Positions 20,885 through 26,769 of a stretch of DNA of 26,769 bases are shown in pieces. Location of the stretch: NCBI GenBank assembly GCA_026419775.2, contig JAOPGA020001397.1:1-26769 (forward strand). The letters are read 5' to 3'. The position numbers and the translations under genes are program-made. Under the pieces are notes generated by a model. That model was not told where the DNA came from, searched no databases, and saw only the letters and a list, made by a program, of their open reading frames with translations. Every line of letters begins with the position of its first letter. The first letter of the stretch is position 1. The DNA comes from Acrasis kona (taxonomy: Eukaryota; Heterolobosea; Eutetramitea; Acrasida; Acrasidae).

Positions 20885-22000
20885 TATGGTCAACTTTTCA
20901 TAAACAAACCTTGATGAACACATGGAACAGTAACAATATAGTCAAATAATAAGCGGAAGCCAGTTCTGTAATTAACTCTAATACTCCAAGCCAATAAACA
21001 AAAATACAAACAAAACTGGGATTTTAAGACATTATTACCTAAATCATAAGTTGACAACAAGACAAAAGTTGACACTTCAAGGCTGTATTATATACAGTAT
21101 AAAGCACCCTGTGTACAAGTATGGAGTCTTCATCTACCAATTTCATTTTGACACTTGATGGAAAGAGACATTTCCCGAAAATAAGGTAAGCGAATTATAT
21201 ACTGTCTTAAAGTAATAGGTAGCATTTTCATAGAGCCAACAATCTCCAATGGGACATGTTGATGGAGGGTTACAATTTCAACATTAAGTTGACAACAAGA
21301 CAAAAGCTGACTCTTTCGATTATAAGGCTGTGTTAAACACTCTCNAAGGTTAAATGCAGCATTCTCGGACCTGATTGACCACAACACTATATATAACAAT
21401 TTCCATTGCTGAGATGCGATGAGCATAATACAAGGCACCTCATACTCAAATATTGTTAGAGGCCATCCTCATACTGATCATGAATGAAAAAGACATTTTC
21501 ATTTTTCAAAAACAAGGTAAGAATGTGTTTACATACTATCTCGCAAGTAATCGGTAGCAGTTGTGAAGTGAGATGGCTATTTTGTGAGGGACATGTTGTG
21601 ATGGAAGATTACAAAATCAACTTCAACTTGATGACACAACCGAATCTTATACTTTTATGAATAAGACTGTGTTAAACAGTATAAGGCACTTTGTGTTCAA
21701 GTATGGAGTCACTATCCACCAGGAGTTTTGGAGTCTAACGGTGCTCAGCATTTTCCGAAAAAAGGTAANAACATGTTTACATAATGTCTCACAAGTAATA
21801 GGTGACAGTTGTAGAGCGAGCTGACAATCTCATATAGGACATGTTGTGACATAATCAACTTTTAATCAACAAACCTTGACGAACACTTGCGGCGGCAGCA
21901 ACATCAATCATTGATAGGTACAAAGGGGATTGGCGGTTAGTATTTATTACCCTTCTACTAACAAGACTGTATTAGACAAAATGCAGCGTTTCAGCGCGTT
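20885..22000. repeat. Array of diverged tandem repeats with recurrent splice-donor-like motif
   Basis: Several phrases recur with spacings of about 230-340 bases: aagttgacaacaagacaaaa (about 21049 and 21285), aaggctgt..ta followed by cagtataa.gcac (about 21082 and 21672), tcaagtatggagtc (about 21116 and 21697), and aaacAAGGTAAGaa-like words (about 21183, 21513, 21764) each followed by a similar 50-base tract. The phrase aacaaaccttgaNgaacac near 20903 also recurs near 21866. No open frame crosses the units. They are old, diverged repeats, possibly the end region of a transposon or duplicated non-coding exons. Confidence 0.6.
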
Positions 22001-22448
22001 GCAATTTATTGCAATCATATACAACTTTCCCATTACATGGGTGGTTTTAGTAAATTTTACTTTTGAAAACATCAGTTTATATGAGCGGAAATGCTCGTAA
22101 TATCAGGCTCTTACAAGCTAATAATTCATTGAAAAATCATATCTATGACATTGATGCATTCAGACCTACATGAAATAATGTTATAGAACACACTGCGTAT
22201 CAACACATTATTGGAAGCGATTTTGAATGTTATTACATCATTCTCGAAAATTATATGACCTGGAAAGACAAATTCACTGAGGGCACCAGGAATTAGCTAT
22301 TGGTCAATTTAAACTCATTAGACAAGCAACAATATGTGAAAAATAAATCTCTGTTGACATCAAAGTAATCCTCAATTATTATTACACTCAACCGCTTACA
22401 ACAATAATGCATCAAACCTTTTCGACCTTTTATCCAAAATGTATCTGC

Positions 22449-22473
22449 GTGAGCTAGCCTGTACAGCAGCTTG
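22449..22473. repeat. 25-bp direct repeat, copy 1
   Basis: Exact match to 22505-22529, with starts 56 bases apart. The repeat holds gctagc and ctgtacag, two palindromic hexamer/octamer words. Confidence 0.8.
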
Positions 22474-22504
22474 CAACNATTACATTCGTTGCTATTAAAG
22501 TCAA

Positions 22505-22529
22505 GTGAGCTAGCCTGTACAGCAGCTTG
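22505..22529. repeat. 25-bp direct repeat, copy 2
   Basis: Identical to 22449-22473. It lies just upstream of the coding stretch of the oxygenase gene, so it could be a regulatory duplication or a small target duplication around a lost insert. Confidence 0.8.
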
Positions 22530-22554
22530 TGCGACTAAATAATAGTTTTGTAAT

Positions 22555-23882
22555 ACTTCTTCACAAAGGACCATATGTACTCCAAACAAATCATCTGTTG
22601 GCCGCAGCCAAGACAGAGCGCAGTATGCCGAACTTAGGCAAAAAGCTGCTGAATGCAAATTAAATGTAGCCAACAATGAAGTCCCACTAGAGGTGCAGAA
22701 CGCCGTTCAAAACGCATATGAATTTGAAGCAATAAAGAGCGGAACAAATGTAAATGACGGCATAGAGGTAGCGGCTGTTAGCGGTCAAGAAGTAGCGGCA
22801 ATTAATGGAAATAACAATCTTTATTTTTTGGGAGGGAGAGCGCCATCATTGAAGTCAGGAACACCTACAATCGCTGCTTTAGATCCTGAAAAGATTCATT
22901 GTAAGAATCTAAAGAAGAAGGCCCGGAAGAAGAGGAACACATCAAAAACCATTAACTTGAACTAATCGAGGAGGAAAGTATTCATTTTGGCCTCGACAAG
23001 AACCATTTGCTTATTTATGTTGTTGATCCAAAATTTTTGTCACAACACATTCAAAACAAGTGTTCTAATGCTCTTTTGGAGATGATAACTGTATACCCTC
23101 AGCCTCTTAAAGAGACGGACGACAGGCACCACAAAATTGAAGACGTTGATGTGTACCATCTTGTGGAATGGTCTCCCACCGGAAATCCAAAAGACCGCTG
23201 CATTAGTAACCAAACACTTGGAAAAGGCTGTACGTCAAAAGCATCAAGTGTCCATAATGTGAAAAATGCATTTTTTTAATATGGCAGAAATGTGGGTGGT
23301 TTGTTAAGAGCGGTGAGCGAACCCGAATATATTAAGCATAGAACAATTGTTCAAGGCAGCGCACCAGAGTTCAAAGCAATGTTACAAACCTGTAACGAGG
23401 AAGTTTTTCTGGGTTGTGTTGTAAATACTGGAAGATGCAACAACCATCGCGACTTTTCTGATCTCAAAAACGCATTATCTGCGTTGAGTGTATATGGATG
23501 TTTTATTGGAGCCGAATTTTGTGTGCCAGAGCTTTGCATCATGTTCAAACACCAACCAGGAAGTACAATCCTCATTAGCTCTCAAGCAGTCAAACATTTT
23601 ATAGCCCCATATGTTGGTTATAGAATTGGTGTGGTCCATTGTATTCATGATCTGAGTAAGATTCCAGCAGAGAACAAATTACCACTTTTGGCGCGCTATG
23701 TTGCAATGAGCAAGGAGAAGCAGTCTGAGAAAATGGACTGTGTTTTGAACCAAGCGATCAACATTATAAAAACCGAACACAATGTTGGCAAAGACAAGGA
23801 CAGAGTAGCAACTGCAAAGCGAGATAGAGAGGAAGTCAAAGAATCAGACAAAGATAGCAGTGACACCAAACGTCAGCTTTGA
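22555..23882 (+). CDS. TET/JBP-like 2-oxoglutarate/Fe(II) dioxygenase gene
   Basis: The C-terminal frame (from 23292, 196 codons) carries the double-stranded beta-helix signature. It has NTGRCNNHRDFSD with the iron ligands H and D (residues 52 and 54), GCFIGAEFCVPELCIMF, HQPGSTILIS, the distal His in KHF (102) and the 2-oxoglutarate Arg in GYRIGVVH (111). This order and spacing match TET/JBP-type enzymes, which oxidise methylated or unmodified pyrimidines in nucleic acids. Upstream frames (to 22965, then 22968-23279) supply an N-terminal part with basic patches (KKKARKKRN). The three pieces are separated by a one-base frame change near 22966 and a stop at 23277, so the copy may be broken, mis-assembled or spliced. 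The tail is charged. AATAAA follows at about 23950. Confidence 0.65.
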
Positions 23883-23974
23883 AAGAGAAGAATTTTTTAA
23901 AATGTGAATCATGTCAATCAAGAACAATCGAGTTAACAATTAAAGTTGGAATAAATCTTGATAATAAATTGTTT

Positions 23975-24248
23975 TTATTCTCTGGTATCAATATCCTCAT
24001 GAAGTAGTTAAAAGTAACTTACTGAATATGTTCATCATAAAATGTGGTGGGCTCATCTCCAATAGCTGCTTTAAAAGTGAAATGTTCCAACTTATTATAT
24101 TCAATTACAGGTGTTGTTGGATCCAAAGAAAACGATGGCATCTTTAATTGTTAAGGAAGTTTTAATGTAAAAGACTCACCTGCAACAAATTTGTTAGGTG
24201 ACATTCACTGTTTAAAGTGGATGTTAAGATGTAGTCTCCGCCAGGCAT
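23975..24248 (-). CDS. Small likely spliced gene, 64 residues, two short introns
   Basis: ATG at 24248 opens 23 codons ending in CAG. A 38-nt GTGAGT...AAG intron (24179-24142) leads in frame to an exon, 24141-24023, beginning MPSFSLDPTTPVIEYNKLEH. A 41-nt GTAAGT...CAG intron (24022-23982) leads to the last two codons and a stop at 23977-23975, which overlaps an AATAAA signal. Without the second intron the protein ends one residue after HI. The product matches nothing I know. A competing minus-strand frame (about 24415-24214, with VVGAILNGAHLPLATLPTLA) overlaps its start and could be a different first exon. It converges on the oxygenase gene. Confidence 0.45.
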
Positions 24249-24640
24249 GTTTGATTAATGTGAACTGTGATGCAAAAGAATCTGATGCCAAAGTAGGTAG
24301 GGTAGCCAGTGGGAGGTGAGCTCCGTTTAATATAGCACCAACAACACTGACCCGTAACAATTTCAAAGCGAAGATGCTTTGTGGGTCATGCTATTTTATA
24401 GAAGGCAAGCAGGGGAATGATCCCTTGAAATTTTGGCAGCGGTTCCCCGTAATGTTGATATGGTATTTTTCAATTGAGTTCGCAGAAGGAAAGTGTTTTC
24501 AAACAAGCGGTGAGTGCCCCGCACAAATCCCGAGTGAGGATAACACTTTTCCGAGGCTACGAGATATGAATGGTAATTTTTTTATTTCAGGAAATTGATA
24601 TTATAAAAATAAAAGACAGTTACGCCTAAAATGTGTGGTA
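24249..24640. other. Upstream region with alternative minus-strand exon
   Basis: On the minus strand about 24415-24214 stays open for some 66 codons (LKLLRVSVVGAILNGAHLP, then FTLIKHAWRRLHLN). It might be an exon of the small minus-strand gene or of a lost neighbour. On the plus strand a 74-codon frame (24374-24598) overlaps it and looks less protein-like. Nothing else is visible. Confidence 0.3.
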
Positions 24641-24649
24641 AACCGTAGA

Positions 24650-25414
24650 TTTTTTTGTGAAAAAACATGAGCAACGTTGCAGATAGCAGTGCTACCTATC
24701 AGAATGACTTTTAATCAAAATGAAAAAGTTATTGAAATATTCTTGAACAAGTCCAAGACAGGAGAGGCAGTTCAGACCATTACCGCCAATAATGTACATG
24801 CTTTGTTATGTCCATTTAAAGTAGTTATGGAATATTATAATTGTTTTGAAGAAGGTCAAAGAGTGGGACTGTTTTGGAGGAAAGTGATCAGCAGTGCTAA
24901 GGGTGACTACATTTCAAGTAGTTTACGTGTTGGTAAAAATACATTGGCTGGTAATTTGAAGAACATCTTGAAGGACTTTGTTGAGATTCTACCCGATGAC
25001 GTACAAGAAGAAGTAAGGACTGGTGTGCAATCAAAAAACAGAGCAGATCACAGTCAAAGAATAGGACTAGAACAATACACTGGTCATAGTGAGAGATGTT
25101 CAATTACTACAATATGCGCTGCATACGATGTGCTGACGGATACAGAGTTAGCAAGAGTTGGTAGATGGACATCAAGTACAAGTATGGAACGATACAAGGA
25201 CAACAACACACTCATCAGAAGGAATACATGCCAAAAAATCCACAATCATTTTAGTAGTGTTGCAAGTGAGATTGGCATATCAAATAAGGAAGAAATCCAG
25301 GAAGAAACAACAACAACAGAAACAACATCTATTGTATCTGATGTTGCTAAGCAAGAGGAATTGAGTAGATACTCATTTAATAATTGTACTGTGACAATTA
25401 ATATTAAACAATAA
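24650..25414 (+). mobile_element. Tyrosine recombinase, incomplete copy 2
   Basis: The long frame from 24677 encodes the catalytic half of a tyrosine recombinase: the hairpin Lys in NKSKTG, HxxR in GHSERC, Trp in VGRWTSS and the Tyr in MERYKDNN. It aligns along its length with copy 1 at the left of the window, with blocks such as EILPDDVQEEVRTGV identical and an estimated 55-60 percent identity overall. A short N-terminal-like piece (SNVADSS) lies just upstream, so much of the N-terminal half, including the first catalytic Arg, is absent. It ends in a Thr/Glu-rich tail and INIKQ. The divergence says this is a separate subfamily or an old duplicate. Probably inactive. Confidence 0.8.
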
Positions 25415-26148
25415 AGTGTTTTTATCAGTTCCGCAATTTTTTCATTAGCGCCGCAGAAGAATCTCACTTTCCAATTGAGTTTGTTCAAGCTTATTTTTAA
25501 TATGAATTTTCTGAACAAATAAAAAAATGTGAATGTGCTCATAGTGGAGCATGGCGTTTCAAATGTACCGATGGATGACCGTTTCTGTATTTGTTTAAAG
25601 TAAGGTAATTGTGGTTGTTTGAGTGGTATCTTTAAGCAAACAAATTTCTTCGTGTTGCAAAAGTGCAATGTGTAGGAACAATCGGTTTTGATGTTATATT
25701 CCCCTACAAACCGTGTAGTAAACTACATGGATACAACCAGACTTCCGTTCGGCATCTATTGTCATTGCTCACCATGTGATTGTTGCATTTTTTAACGGAA
25801 GCCAATTGGCGTAACAATTACAATAGATTAGCGTGCTGAGTATGTTCAATTAATGAAAGAGTTCAACGCAAATCCCAACGGCCTTTGTCTTACAACTGTT
25901 CGTAAATACTCTCAGGTAATTTTCAACCTTGTGTAAAAAAAACATTACATCATTCATATTTTGAAAAAAACCAACATTTTATGTTTATCATATGAGGATA
26001 TGGTTCTTTTGACTTTAATCTGGCTTGTAAAGTACAAGTCTTACTCTTCACTATCTTTAATGTTTGGAGTGTCTGAGTATGTTTTTTTGTATAAATTGCA
26101 TTCTGCGAAAAGCTTTATTAGATTAAATTTACATATTTATAAATGACT
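25415..26148. other. AT-rich region without visible gene
   Basis: No convincing coding region, RNA gene or strong repeat. A minus-strand AATAAA near 26113-26118 could serve the LINE end to its right. Confidence 0.5.
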
Positions 26149-26481
26149 CTATACAGCCAAAGGCCCGCCTAGCTTGGCGGATTTGATGGCGTGTGTTGCG
26201 CAACGCGCGTGCCAGATGGAGTAAGAGGTCTCCATCAAAATGGTTGATATCTTCCTCAACACTTGGAGTAGCTTTTTGACTGGTATCTTACTAGAAAAAC
26301 GCTTAACTACATCCATACTAGTGTAACTAAGTAGACTAGCATAAATAGTAGCTTTACACTTGTCAGTCATAGGATGTTCGTCAAAATCAAAACCACTCTG
26401 GTACAGTGTAAATGGAAGACCCCAGAATTTAAATGAGCCCTTTATAAGTGAACCTGGCAAGAATTTAAGCACGACAATCAA
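26149..26481 (-). mobile_element. LINE ORF2 C-terminal fragment D (other subfamily)
   Basis: The minus-strand frame of 110 codons includes TDKCKATIYASLLSYTS and RKISTILMETSYSIWHARC, followed by a short tail. The KISTILMETS..IW.A.C block matches LINE fragments A to C at the protein level, but flanking residues and the UTR differ, so this is a related subfamily. It extends upstream into lower-quality coding sequence to about 26600, which looks frame-broken. No poly-A tail or target duplication was found. Confidence 0.7.
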
Positions 26482-26769
26482 TACAATGACAGAGGTGCTC
26501 TGCGCCTATTTTATGCGATATATCCCAAACAAACAAGCATCCACCACACAATCATCGCTTAGCAGCCACATTTTATTTGTTTTGGATGGCACTATACACA
26601 TGAGATTGCGACACAAAAGAGCCAACATTTTGGTACAATACTCACTACTGAAATGCACGGTATGGTGACACAGTTACTAGTTGATTTTNNACGGATATAT
26701 TGTCGCCTTTGAAACTGGGTTCCTGGATTGATGCATGATTCACATAAGCAAATCACAGCCATACTATTC
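26482..26769. other. Probable further LINE sequence, degraded
   Basis: Minus-strand fragments such as CVVDACLFGIYR suggest that the LINE ORF2 continues upstream of fragment D in a decayed state. Two N bases near 26689 prevent a clean reading. No other feature is seen before the window ends. Confidence 0.35.

Noticed and set aside
20885-22000. CRISPR-like repeat-spacer array
   Set aside because: Unit length (230-340 bases), strong divergence between units and the eukaryotic setting do not fit a CRISPR array.
965-25414. The two tyrosine recombinases as long direct terminal repeats of one element
   Set aside because: They are only about 55-60 percent identical and unequal in length; terminal repeats formed at one insertion should start identical.

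Overview
The window is eukaryotic and AT-rich. It is packed with mobile elements and their remains, and has no bacterial operon, rRNA, tRNA or CRISPR array that I can see. The coding pieces look like repeat proteins common in early-branching or invertebrate animals: a tyrosine recombinase, a retroviral-type integrase, DDE transposases and LINE tails. Two likely genes have introns of only 38 to 42 nt, and the integrase gene shows three gaps of 37-38 nt with intron signals. The host therefore probably has very short introns. I cannot name the species; a compact, AT-rich invertebrate or other opisthokont fits. A few N bases suggest a draft assembly.

Left third (1-9.3 kb): a basic, Gly/Asn-tailed protein on the minus strand lies head to head with a tyrosine recombinase on the plus strand. 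Next come an RNA-binding-like or gag-like coding stretch and a broken LTR-type fossil (gag with a CCHC knuckle plus an integrase tail). A minus-strand Cys-rich gene follows, cut by a 160-bp LINE fragment with 18-bp target duplications. Coiled-coil remnants and a second LINE fragment in the opposite direction, with its own target duplication, complete this part.

Middle (9.3-19.6 kb): a minus-strand transposase-like gene and a small inverted copy of part of it; a minus-strand gene with an HHCC zinc-binding region, a DD35E integrase core and a SAM domain; an old LINE tail; a coiled-coil relic. Then comes a divergent pair: a basic coiled-coil protein on the minus strand (with a 42-nt intron) and a C2H2 plus DDE transposase on the plus strand.

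Right third (19.6-26.8 kb): about 3 kb of degenerate tandem repeats, then a plus-strand gene whose C-terminal half carries the residue pattern of a TET/JBP-type 2-oxoglutarate/Fe(II) dioxygenase. After it come a small likely spliced minus-strand gene, an incomplete second tyrosine recombinase, and a LINE end of another subfamily.

The most interesting points are the TET/JBP-like oxygenase about 3 kb from a DDE transposase (a pairing known from fungal KDZ transposons), the integrase-SAM fusion, and the very short introns. Whether these genes form one large element or are independent insertions cannot be decided from this window alone.
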